Source: Elusimicrobia bacterium GWA2_66_18 (GTDB taxonomy: Bacteria; Elusimicrobiota; Elusimicrobia; UBA1565; UBA9628). Taken from it: DNA of 64,000 nt. The stretch spans positions 127,878 to 191,877 of the forward strand of contig MGTX01000002.1 in the NCBI GenBank assembly GCA_001799675.1, in the 5' to 3' direction. Every line of letters starts with the position of its first letter. Position 1 is the first letter of the stretch. Made by a program: the position numbers and the translations under genes. Below, piece by piece: positions 9,506-16,845 of the stretch. The notes below the pieces were generated by a model. It was given only the letters and a program-made list of their open reading frames with translations, searched no databases and was not told the origin of the DNA.

Positions 9506-10284
9506 CCTACGGCCAGTCCGCCCTTCTCGGGGCCCTGCAGGGCTTGGCCGAGTTCCTCCCCATCTCGAGTTCCGCCCACCTCGCCTTGGCGCCGTGGGCC
9601 CTGGATTTCCGCGATCCGGGCCTGACCTTTGACGTGGCCTTGCACCTGGGCACCCTGCTCGCGATCACGGCGACCTATGGGCGGCGCTGGACGGCTCTCC
9701 TCGTCGGCGCGGCGCGCGACCCGCGCGGCGAGGACGCGCGCCTGCTGAGCCTCCTCGCCCTGGCGACCGTGCCGGCCGTCGGCGCCGGTCTCGCGCTCGA
9801 GTCGAGGGCGGAAGAGTCTTTCCGCGATCCGCGTCTTATCGCCGGCATGCTCATCGTCTTCGGACTGATCCTGGAGGCGGCCGAGCGCTGGGGCGCGCGG
9901 CGCCGCGAATGGGCGGACGCGGGCTGGAGGGTCTTCCTCGCCGTGGGCGCGGCGCAGGCGCTGGCGATCGTCCCTGGGGTCTCGCGCTCCGGCGTCACGA
10001 TCAGCGCGGCCTTGGCGCTGGGACTGACGACGGCCGGCGCCGCGGACCTCTCCTTCATGCTCTCGGCGCCCATCATCGCGGGCGCGGCCGCGCACAAGCT
10101 CAAGCACCTGACGGGCGCAGACCTCACCGGGCCCTTCGTCTTCGGCGTGGCCGTCTCCAGTTTGACGGGGTGGGCCGCGATCCGATTCTTCCTGAGAGGG
10201 CTTTCGCGCTGGGGCCTGCGTCCCTACGTGCTGTACCGCGCGGCCCTGGGGGCGGCGGTCCTAGCGCTCTCCTTCGCCCGCTGA
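9502..10284 (+). CDS. uppP: Undecaprenyl-diphosphatase
   Basis: UppP/BacA removes a phosphate from undecaprenyl diphosphate at the inner membrane, recycling the lipid carrier used for peptidoglycan and surface polysaccharides. The 260-residue product is a polytopic membrane protein of normal length for the family. It carries both hallmark motifs: GLAEFLPISSSAHL near the N-terminus and PGVSRSGVTISAAL in the second half. The start is a TTG overlapping the previous stop in TTGA, a pattern used repeatedly in this genome. The gene converges on pepP, and the two stop codons are directly adjacent (10282-10284 and 10285-10287) with no base between them. Confidence 0.95.
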   Translation: MTYGQSALLGALQGLAEFLPISSSAHLALAPWALDFRDPGLTFDVALHLGTLLAITATYGRRWTALLVGAARDPRGEDARLLSLLALATVPAVGAGLALESRAEESFRDPRLIAGMLIVFGLILEAAERWGARRREWADAGWRVFLAVGAAQALAIVPGVSRSGVTISAALALGLTTAGAADLSFMLSAPIIAGAAAHKLKHLTGADLTGPFVFGVAVSSLTGWAAIRFFLRGLSRWGLRPYVLYRAALGAAVLALSFAR

Positions 10285-11547
10285 TCAGCGCGCGCAGGCG
10301 GCCTCGACGTCGCCGACCTCCTTAGGAACGCAGGTGAGGTTCAGGGGCGGTCCGTCGGCCTGGACGACGACGTCGTCCTCGATGCGGATGCCGCCGAAAT
10401 CGAGGAAGGTCTCGGCCTTGGCGAAGTTCACGGAGGTCTTGTGCTTGCGCCGCAGGGCCGGGTCCTTGATCAAGGCCTCGATGAAATACACGCCGGGCTC
10501 CATGGTGATGACGAAGCCGGGCTCCAGCTTGGCGACGAAGCGCACGGGAATTTTGGTGGGGTTGGGCATCTTCCGGCGCTTGCCGCCCGTGGTGTCGTGC
10601 ACGTCGAGACCCAGCATGTGCGTCAGGCCGTGCGGATAGAAGAGACGGGTCGCGCCGTTCTCGACGAGGCCGTCGGTCTCTCCTTTAAGCAGACCTAAAG
10701 ACTTCAGACCTTCAGCGATAATCCTCATCGAGTGGACGTGCAGGTCGGCGGAAACGATCCCGGGCCGGGCGGCGTCGATGCACGATTTCTGAGCGGCAAG
10801 CACGACCTGGTAGACGTCGCGCTGTCGGCGGGTGAAGCGGCCGTTGACGGGGAAGGTGCGCGTGATGTCCGCGGCGTAGCCCTTGAGTTCCGAGCCCGCG
10901 TCGATCAGCAGCAGATCGCCGCTCTTGAGAATGGCGTCGTTGCGGCGGTAGTGGAGGATGGCGGCGTTGGCCCCGCTGGCCACGATGGAAGGGTAGGCAA
11001 GGTGCTTCATCCCCGCCTTCAGGCACTCCGCGTCGAAGACGGCCTGGAGCTGGTACTCGCGCATGCCGGGGCGCGCCGCGGCCATGACCGTGCGGTGGGC
11101 GGCGCCGCTGACCGCGCTGGCGCGGCGCATGAGCGCGAGTTCGCCCTCCGTCTTGCAGGCGCGCAGGTCGTCAAGCGCGTCGCGCAGAGCCGCCTTCGGC
11201 GCGATCTTGCGGCGGCTGATCACTTTCTTGAGCTCATCGGCGTACATGACGCGATCCACGCCGAAGAGAGCGCGCGCCTCGGTCGGGCTCGGCACATGGC
11301 CTTCCCATACGCGATGGTGGTTGTCGATGCGCGGCACGAAGAGGATCTCGCGGCTGCGTTCGGCATCGAGGACGAGATGGCAGCCTGGATCCTCGACGCC
11401 GGTGAGGTAGAGGAAATCCGAGTTCTGGCGGAAGACGTAGTCGACGTCGCGGTTGCGCGGCTGGGGAGTGCCGCCTACGATGTGGATCAGGCCCGAACCC
11501 GCGAGTTTGCGCGTGAGCGCCGCGCGCAGCGTCCGATAATGGTTCAC
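10285..11547 (-). CDS. pepP: Xaa-Pro aminopeptidase, M24B family
   Basis: A cytoplasmic metallopeptidase that releases N-terminal residues preceding proline. 420 residues, normal for the family: an aminopeptidase-P N-terminal domain (from DVDYVFRQNSDFLYLTGVED) followed by the pita-bread catalytic domain. The five metal ligands are visible: two Asp in LLIDAGSELKGYAADITRT, His in THMLGLDVHDT, Glu in TMEPGVYF and Glu in GIRIEDDVVV. The start is GTG 11547. A perfect TATAAT on the minus strand (11559-11554) puts the transcription start at or next to this GTG, so the mRNA may be leaderless; GAGG directly abuts the GTG, too close for normal ribosome binding. Confidence 0.92.
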   Translation of the reverse strand: MNHYRTLRAALTRKLAGSGLIHIVGGTPQPRNRDVDYVFRQNSDFLYLTGVEDPGCHLVLDAERSREILFVPRIDNHHRVWEGHVPSPTEARALFGVDRVMYADELKKVISRRKIAPKAALRDALDDLRACKTEGELALMRRASAVSGAAHRTVMAAARPGMREYQLQAVFDAECLKAGMKHLAYPSIVASGANAAILHYRRNDAILKSGDLLLIDAGSELKGYAADITRTFPVNGRFTRRQRDVYQVVLAAQKSCIDAARPGIVSADLHVHSMRIIAEGLKSLGLLKGETDGLVENGATRLFYPHGLTHMLGLDVHDTTGGKRRKMPNPTKIPVRFVAKLEPGFVITMEPGVYFIEALIKDPALRRKHKTSVNFAKAETFLDFGGIRIEDDVVVQADGPPLNLTCVPKEVGDVEAACAR

Positions 11548-11553
11548 CCTCGA

Positions 11554-11561
11554 ATTATACT
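11554..11561. promoter_or_regulatory. Overlapping divergent -10 elements of pepP and the response regulator gene
   Basis: On the minus strand TATAAT occupies 11559-11554, six bases before the pepP GTG. On the plus strand TATACT occupies 11556-11561, ten bases before the ATG at 11572. The two share four bases, so both directions cannot be occupied by polymerase at once. I see no convincing -35 box in either direction. Confidence 0.45.
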
Positions 11562-11571
11562 AAGCTTTGAT

Positions 11572-12726
11572 ATGGTCGACGCGCTCATCTTCGACGACGA
11601 TCCCGACGTGGGCGAACTGGTCGGCGAGGTCCTGCGCGCGCGCGGCCTCAACTCGGCCCACTTCCCGAGCGGCGCGGGCGTGGTCCAAATCGTCAAGGAC
11701 ACCCGGCCGCGCCTGGTTGTCCTCGACATCATGATGCCGGGCATCGACGGCCTGACCGCTTGCCGCGCCATCCGCGAGACGCCGGCCACGAGGCACGTCA
11801 AGATCGTCATACTCACGGCCAAGCATTTCGTCCAGGACTGCGAGGCGGCCGAGCGCTACGGCGCGGACCTCTTCGTCCACAAGCCATTCGACGCCGCCGC
11901 CCTGGGCGAGGCCATCGGCAAGCTCCTCGGCGTCGCGCCGTCCTTTGCCGCGCCCGCACCCCCGGCCGCGCCCCTCGTGATATCTCTTCTTCAGGGCGGG
12001 GCCGTGCTCGAAGCAGCGGGTCTGTGGGTGTTTTTCGACGCAGGCGCGGGCTGCGTGCACTGGCTCTCCAGCCGCTCGACGCCGCCCACCGCGGTCTGGG
12101 TGCTCCTCTCGCGCTACGATGAGGAGTCCCTCGCCGATCTCGCGGCCTTCGCGCCCTTGCTCTCTGCGGGCGTGCGGATTAATCTCGCGGGCCCCGACGA
12201 CGCCGACTCCATGCTCCAGCGCCTGGCCCCGCGCATGGGAGGGACCCCGGGCCTGCGCGCATCGCGCACGCCTCTCCTTTATCCCCAACGCGAGGGGGAG
12301 CTCCAGCTCGCGCCCGGGATCACCGCCGCGACGCGTTACACGCAGCACGCAGGCTCCTGCCTCGCTTGGCGCCTCGATGCCCAGGCCCGGCGCCTGATCT
12401 GGTGTCCGGCCAACGAGATTCCGCCCGTAGCCGCGCAGTGGAACCGTCACGAGAGAGAAAAGTTCCGGACCCTCTTTGCCGGCGCCGACCTCCTCATCCA
12501 CGGCTTTGGCCGGGGACTGCGCCGCGAGGCCGCCCTGAGCGACCGCTATCGCGGGGCCTGGGAGCCGGTGGTGGCCCTGGCGCGCGAGGCCCGGGTCACG
12601 CGTCTGGCCCTGATGCCCATGGGCGGGGCCAAGACCGAGGGTTTAGCCGACGAGTTGGCGAGATCGTCCGGGCCGGGCCTAGTCGAGTGCCGCCTGGCGC
12701 CACCGGGCTCGGGCTGGATTCTTTAG
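11572..12726 (+). CDS. Response regulator fused to a metal-ligand-less MBL-fold domain
   Basis: 384 residues. Residues 1-120 form a receiver domain: acidic pocket FDDDPD, phospho-acceptor D52 in VVLDIMMPG, Thr in ILTAK, and Lys in HKPFD. The remainder lines up by eye, strand by strand, with the cyclic-nucleotide-phosphodiesterase type of metallo-beta-lactamase fold. However, the metal-binding positions look lost. The HxHxDH position reads SRYDEES, the later LIHDAQ position is LIHGFG, the WGHS position is WEPV, and the LFHHDP position is LMPMGG. It is therefore probably a non-catalytic ligand-binding or protein-binding output domain. No helix-turn-helix is seen. The start has no ribosome site and a short predicted leader. 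It is divergent from pepP, and no sensor kinase lies next to it. Confidence 0.8.
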   Translation: MVDALIFDDDPDVGELVGEVLRARGLNSAHFPSGAGVVQIVKDTRPRLVVLDIMMPGIDGLTACRAIRETPATRHVKIVILTAKHFVQDCEAAERYGADLFVHKPFDAAALGEAIGKLLGVAPSFAAPAPPAAPLVISLLQGGAVLEAAGLWVFFDAGAGCVHWLSSRSTPPTAVWVLLSRYDEESLADLAAFAPLLSAGVRINLAGPDDADSMLQRLAPRMGGTPGLRASRTPLLYPQREGELQLAPGITAATRYTQHAGSCLAWRLDAQARRLIWCPANEIPPVAAQWNRHEREKFRTLFAGADLLIHGFGRGLRREAALSDRYRGAWEPVVALAREARVTRLALMPMGGAKTEGLADELARSSGPGLVECRLAPPGSGWIL

Positions 12727-12906
12727 GCCCAGGAGCGCTCGGACCTGGAAGCAAGGATCATCGTCGCGGGCCAAAGCGCAAGGACCGTAAGTCCTAAATT
12801 TCCCAGGCCAAAAGAATTCCCCCAATGACCCCTTTGGTCCCATGCTCTCGTACGCCATTTCGCGATAAAAATGATAGTGTCACCTAAATTGCGGAGGTGC
12901 ACTCGC

Positions 12907-13578
12907 ATGTTGAAGAACTCCATCGTCTCGTTCGTCTCGGCCGCCTTTCTCGTGGCCGGACCTAGTCATCTGACCCCCGAAGCCGCCGCCCAGATCATCT
13001 CTCGAGGCCCTGTCACGGGCACGTCCGTGACTTCGGCGATCGGCACGGGTCTCAACAGCTCGGTCCCGTCCGCGCTCTCCCCCATTATGCCGGCGTCCTC
13101 GCAGGGCGCGCTAAGCGCGCCCACCCTGCTGCCCGTGAAGGGCTTGCCACTGGCCGTGATTCAATCCCAGGACTCCTCGGTTGGCGTGGCCGAAAAGGCC
13201 ACCGCCCTCGGCATCATGTTCGACGACTCTGTTCGCACCGGAGCCGAGACGTTCGGCCAGCCCGCTCAACCGGTCTATCAGCATTCTGAGCGAATTCCAC
13301 AGAAAGCGTCGTCGGGACGGTTCTGGACTATGGAGATGCTTGAGGGTTTTGTAAAAGAGCATGGCGAGACTCTTCGCAATGTTCCGGGAGTGCGGGATGT
13401 CGTTGTTGGACAGAATGAGGCGCTGGGCGGGAAGTTGGCGTCCCTGACCATCATTGTTGATTCATCCAAGGATATCGCCGAGGTCAAGAAGGCCATTGAA
13501 AAAGCGGTGCCGGATATTAAGCGAGTCTATGGAGTCTTGGGTGCGCCCAATCAAGCGGTCTATCAGCATTCTGCGTAA
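12907..13578 (+). CDS. Small exported protein with repeated YQHS segments, function unknown
   Basis: 223 residues. MLKNSIVSFVSAAFLVAGPS is a signal-peptide-like start, followed by a Ser/Ala/Pro/Thr-rich linker to about residue 90. A compact alpha/beta domain (residues ~135-215) then shows two strand-helix units, GVRDVVVGQNEALGG and LASLTIIVDSSKDIAEVKKA. The decapeptide-like segment PAQPVYQHS near residue 120 recurs as PNQAVYQHSA at the very C-terminus, encoded by an exact 18-base direct repeat. The stretch between the repeats looks lower in GC than the rest of the window and uses A/T-ending codons more often, a possible mark of insertion or transfer. ATG 12907 is chosen over the in-frame ATG 12871 because GGAGGTG lies at 12892-12898. 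I do not recognise the family. Confidence 0.75.
   Translation: MLKNSIVSFVSAAFLVAGPSHLTPEAAAQIISRGPVTGTSVTSAIGTGLNSSVPSALSPIMPASSQGALSAPTLLPVKGLPLAVIQSQDSSVGVAEKATALGIMFDDSVRTGAETFGQPAQPVYQHSERIPQKASSGRFWTMEMLEGFVKEHGETLRNVPGVRDVVVGQNEALGGKLASLTIIVDSSKDIAEVKKAIEKAVPDIKRVYGVLGAPNQAVYQHSA
13271..13288 (+). repeat. Direct repeat copy 1 (18 bases)
   Basis: CGGTCTATCAGCATTCTG is identical to 13556-13573 and codes for the VYQHS segment. Upstream bases are also similar (GCCCGCTCAAC here, GCCCAATCAAG in copy 2), extending the repeat imperfectly to about 30 bases. Confidence 0.9.
13556..13573 (+). repeat. Direct repeat copy 2 (18 bases)
   Basis: Identical to 13271-13288, offset by 285 bases (a multiple of three), so recombination between the copies would delete a 95-codon segment in frame. 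Confidence 0.9.
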
Positions 13579-13667
13579 ATTGCTCCCGCCACAGCGAAGG
13601 GCGAGGCCTTTCTTGGGCCGACGCGGCATTACAAAAGCTTACGTGATCTTTGGGCCAGCGGCGGCAT

Positions 13668-13697
13668 TTGCGTTCGCAAACCTCGGCATGCTATAAT
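13668..13697 (+). promoter_or_regulatory. Promoter upstream of the hairpin and typA
   Basis: TTGCGT (13668-13673) and a perfect TATAAT (13692-13697) are 18 bases apart. Transcription would start near 13704, at the first base of a terminator-like hairpin. Confidence 0.6.
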
Positions 13698-13704
13698 AAT
13701 TTTT

Positions 13705-13757
13705 GAAAGCCGTCGCCCCTCAACTTGTCCGGCACCCTGAGGCGGCTTTCATTTTTT
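13705..13757 (+). terminator. Terminator-like hairpin with T-run
   Basis: GAAAGCCG (13705-13712) pairs with CGGCTTTC (13743-13750), followed by six T at 13752-13757. It can be the terminator of the upstream small exported gene. Because a strong promoter ends just before it, it can also be a short transcribed hairpin RNA or an attenuator in the typA leader. Confidence 0.6.
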
Positions 13758-13852
13758 CACGAGATCGTCAATGACGGCTGAATGCGTCAGCGGGGCGTGC
13801 GCCGGAAGGCGTACGCCTCGTTCGTTTGTCTAGGACCAAGGAACGATAATCC

Positions 13853-15682
13853 ATGATCTCTTCCCGCCGCAAAGACGTTCGCAACATCGCCATCATCGCT
13901 CACGTCGACCATGGCAAGACCACTCTCGTTGACGCGCTCCTGAAGTACACCGGCGCCTTCAACGTGAAGGCCGACGCGGCGCAAGAGCAGGTCCTCGACA
14001 GCAACGACCTGGAGCGAGAGCGCGGCATCACCATCCTGGCTAAGAACACCTCGATTAAGTTCGAGGGTGCTGCGATCAACATCGTGGATACCCCCGGTCA
14101 CGCGGACTTCGGCAGCGAGGTCGAGCGCATCCTCAAGATGGTCGACGGCGCGCTCCTCGTCGTCGACGCGGTCGAGGGTCCCATGCCTCAGACACGCTTC
14201 GTCTTGCGCAAGGCTCTGGCTCTCGGCCTGCACCCCATCGTCGTCATCAACAAGATGGACCGGCCGCATATCCGCCCTCAGGAGGCGCTCAACAAGATCT
14301 TCGACCTCTTCATCGATCTGGGGGCCACCGACCCGCAGATGGACTTCGCTGTGGTCTATGCCGCGGGCAAAGCCGGCTGGTCGAGCCACGACGCGGCCGT
14401 GACGGGCGTCGACATGAAACCCCTCTGCGAGACCATCCTCAAATCCGTGCCGGGACCCATGGTGGACCCGGACAAGCCCCTGCAGATGTTGATCACGATG
14501 CTCGACTACAGCAGCTACATCGGCAAGATCGGAATCGGTCGCGTCCAAAACGGCGAGATCGTCAAAGGCGGGACCGTGGCGCTCATCAAGGCCGAGGACG
14601 GCAAGGTGATCCCCGGCAAGATCACCATGCTCCAGATGTACGACGGTCTCAAGCGCAAGGATGTGGAGGCGGTGAAGGCCGGCGACATCGTGGCCCTGGC
14701 GGGCCTGGAGTCGATCAACGTCGGCGACACGGTTTCCTCCGTTGATAACCCCGTGGCGCTCCCCCCTCTCGAGATCGACGAGCCGACGCTGTCCATGGAG
14801 TTCATGGTCAACAACAGCCCGTTCTCGGGCCGCGAGGGCAAGCTCGTGACATCGCGTCACATCCGAGAGCGCCTGCTCAAGGAGCAGCAGATCAACGTGG
14901 GCCTCAAGATCGAGCAGTTGAGCGGCGAGGGTCACTTCAAGGTGTCGGGCCGGGGCGAGTTGCATCTGTCGATCCTCATCGAGACGATGCGCCGCGAAGG
15001 TTTTGAACTTGCCGTCTCGCGCCCGCAGGTCATCTTCAGGGAAATCAACGGCAGGGTCTGTGAGCCGATGGAGAACCTCGTCGTGGATGTGCCCGCCGAC
15101 TATCAGGGAACGGTCATCGAGACCCTCGGCCGCCGCATTGGGCAGCTCCAGAACATGGCTCCCGAGGGCCGCTCGCGCGTGCGGCTGGAATACGTGATCT
15201 CCTCGCGCGGCCTGATGGGTTTCAAGTCCGAGCTGATGGCGATGACCAAGGGCACGGGCATGATGCACCATAGCTTTCACGGCTACGGCCCGAAGGGCTC
15301 CGAGCCGCCTCCCCGTCCCAACGGCGTGCTCATCGCCATGGGGCTAGGCTCGACGACCGGCTACGCCCTGTCGGGGCTGCAGGAGCGCTCAGACTTCTTT
15401 CTCGCGCCCGGCGTGGAGGTCTACGAAGGGATGATCGTCGGCACGAATTCGCGCGCCACCGACATGATCGTCAACCCCTGCAAGGCCAAGGCGCTGACCA
15501 ACATGCGCTCGAAGGCGACCGACGACGCGATCCAGCTGGAGCCGCCTCGGATCCTCAGCCTGGAGCAGGCCCTGGAGTTCATCGACGAGGACGAGTTGCT
15601 TGAGGTTACGCCCAAGAGCATCCGCCTGCGCAAGAAGGTCCTCAACGGCTCCCTGCGCAAGCGCTCGGAAGAGAAGGGCTAG
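13853..15682 (+). CDS. typA: Ribosome-associated translational GTPase TypA/BipA
   Basis: TypA/BipA binds the ribosome like EF-G and helps large-subunit assembly and growth under stress. 609 residues, normal for the family. GTPase motifs are intact: G1 [10 protein letters not shown]3 [10 protein letters not shown]4 NKMDRP. The EF-G-like domains II, III and V and the TypA-specific C-terminal region ([19 protein letters not shown]) follow. AAGGA at 13838-13842 precedes ATG 13853. A promoter and hairpin lie upstream. The stop TAG shares the tetramer CTAG (15679-15682) with the stop of the convergent barrel gene. Confidence 0.96.
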   Translation: MISSRRKDVRNIAIIAHVDHGKTTLVDALLKYTGAFNVKADAAQEQVLDSNDLERERGITILAKNTSIKFEGAAINIVDTPGHADFGSEVERILKMVDGALLVVDAVEGPMPQTRFVLRKALALGLHPIVVINKMDRPHIRPQEALNKIFDLFIDLGATDPQMDFAVVYAAGKAGWSSHDAAVTGVDMKPLCETILKSVPGPMVDPDKPLQMLITMLDYSSYIGKIGIGRVQNGEIVKGGTVALIKAEDGKVIPGKITMLQMYDGLKRKDVEAVKAGDIVALAGLESINVGDTVSSVDNPVALPPLEIDEPTLSMEFMVNNSPFSGREGKLVTSRHIRERLLKEQQINVGLKIEQLSGEGHFKVSGRGELHLSILIETMRREGFELAVSRPQVIFREINGRVCEPMENLVVDVPADYQGTVIETLGRRIGQLQNMAPEGRSRVRLEYVISSRGLMGFKSELMAMTKGTGMMHHSFHGYGPKGSEPPPRPNGVLIAMGLGSTTGYALSGLQERSDFFLAPGVEVYEGMIVGTNSRATDMIVNPCKAKALTNMRSKATDDAIQLEPPRILSLEQALEFIDEDELLEVTPKSIRLRKKVLNGSLRKRSEEKG

Positions 15683-16845
15683 TAGATCCAACCCGGTACG
15701 CCCTGCGGGCGTTCGCGGGACGCCGGGCGGGGACGCGGGATGTCCTCCATGACGGGCTGGCGCTCATCGAGGCCCGAGAATTTCTCCCTTTCGGGGGCGT
15801 TCTCGATGAAAGGCCGACGCTGTCGAGCTCGGACCGAGGGCGGCATCCCGCCGAAGCGGTAAGTGATGGTGAATCGGTGCGCTGCCGAGAAGGAGTCCGC
15901 AAGGGCCCAGGCGTAATCAAGCAAAACGGATTCCTTCCAGCGCAGACCGAAGCCCATCGTCAGCCCCCCCTGGTCGCCCCGGCGGAACTGGTAGCCCAGG
16001 CGCAGGCCGTAGCTCTTGACCCATAAATACTCGAAGCCGGCGTTGGCGTGCCAGGTCTTCTCGTCTAGGAGGTAGTCCGCGTCTGCGGCGGCCACGATGT
16101 CGTGGAGCGAGGGCGCACCGCCCTGCCAGGCGAACCCCGCGCGGACGGCGGCGGGCAGAGGATCCATTTGCTCCACGTACTTGAGCTTGCCCCCGAGGTT
16201 GAGAACCGAGGAGCCGAAGCTCCAGCCCGTTTCCGGAGCGGAGACGAGATAGCCCACGTCGCCTGCAAAAGCGCTGGCGTGATAGCTTTCCACCAGGGTC
16301 GAGCGGATGAACTTGGCGCCGACGCCCAGGAAGTGGTCGATGGCGTAGGTCGACTCGCGCAGTGCGATGGGGGTCATCCCCGCGCGCTCGGCGTATGCGA
16401 GAGAGGCGACCATGTCGCTGCCCGCGGAGAGGTTCTGGGTCGACTGAAGCGAGCCGTCGGACTGGAGACGATTGACCTCGATGTTGCCGCCCTGCGACAG
16501 GAGGAGGCTGGCCCCGAAACTCGTGTAGCCGTTGCCCGAGATGCCCGTCAAAGGAGTGGGCCCGGCATAGGCGAGGTTCTGAAGTTGAGTCTCTCCCGCT
16601 CCGGCTATGTAGGTAAAGCCGGCTTCGTGCGCGTTGAGGCGCGCCAGGCCCGCGGGATTGTAGCTCAGAGCTGATGCGTCCGCGCTGACGGCCGTGTAGG
16701 CGGTCCCCATGCCCAGGGCCCTCGACCCCAGCGGGACCTGAAGGATGGGCGCCGCCGTGACGCCGGGGTTGTCGGCCGAGCGCACCGGTCCCCCGACGGC
16801 CAGAGCCGTCAGCGCGAGCATCCCGGCGCGAAGACGTCGTCTCAT
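15679..16845 (-). CDS. PorV/PorQ-family outer-membrane beta-barrel protein
   Basis: 388 residues with a signal peptide (MRRRLRAGMLALTALAVGG, then PVRSA|D). The start of the mature part, with GSRALGMGTAYTAVSADASA and LSYNPAGLA, is the typical N-terminus of the PorV/PorQ (UPF0164-like) family, related to FadL-type barrels. Alternating hydrophobic strands ending in aromatic residues run through to about residue 325 (HRFTITYRFGG). A charged Pro/Arg tail follows and may be periplasmic. In Bacteroidota, PorV carries type IX secretion cargo to the cell surface. Here the gene directly follows, with an ATGA overlap, a protease bearing a FlgD-Ig-type C-terminal domain, which suggests a dedicated pair (inference). 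It is the last gene of the tRNA-HEAT-M36-PorV unit. Confidence 0.85.
   Translation of the reverse strand: MRRRLRAGMLALTALAVGGPVRSADNPGVTAAPILQVPLGSRALGMGTAYTAVSADASALSYNPAGLARLNAHEAGFTYIAGAGETQLQNLAYAGPTPLTGISGNGYTSFGASLLLSQGGNIEVNRLQSDGSLQSTQNLSAGSDMVASLAYAERAGMTPIALRESTYAIDHFLGVGAKFIRSTLVESYHASAFAGDVGYLVSAPETGWSFGSSVLNLGGKLKYVEQMDPLPAAVRAGFAWQGGAPSLHDIVAAADADYLLDEKTWHANAGFEYLWVKSYGLRLGYQFRRGDQGGLTMGFGLRWKESVLLDYAWALADSFSAAHRFTITYRFGGMPPSVRARQRRPFIENAPEREKFSGLDERQPVMEDIPRPRPASRERPQGVPGWIY

Noticed and set aside
12781-12795. AGGAC-CGTAA-GTCCT hairpin after the response regulator gene
   Set aside because: Only a five-base stem and no T-run; too weak to list as a terminator.
13787-15280. A 497-codon minus-strand frame across typA
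   Set aside because: His/Asp/Val-rich antisense artefact; typA on the plus strand is unambiguous.
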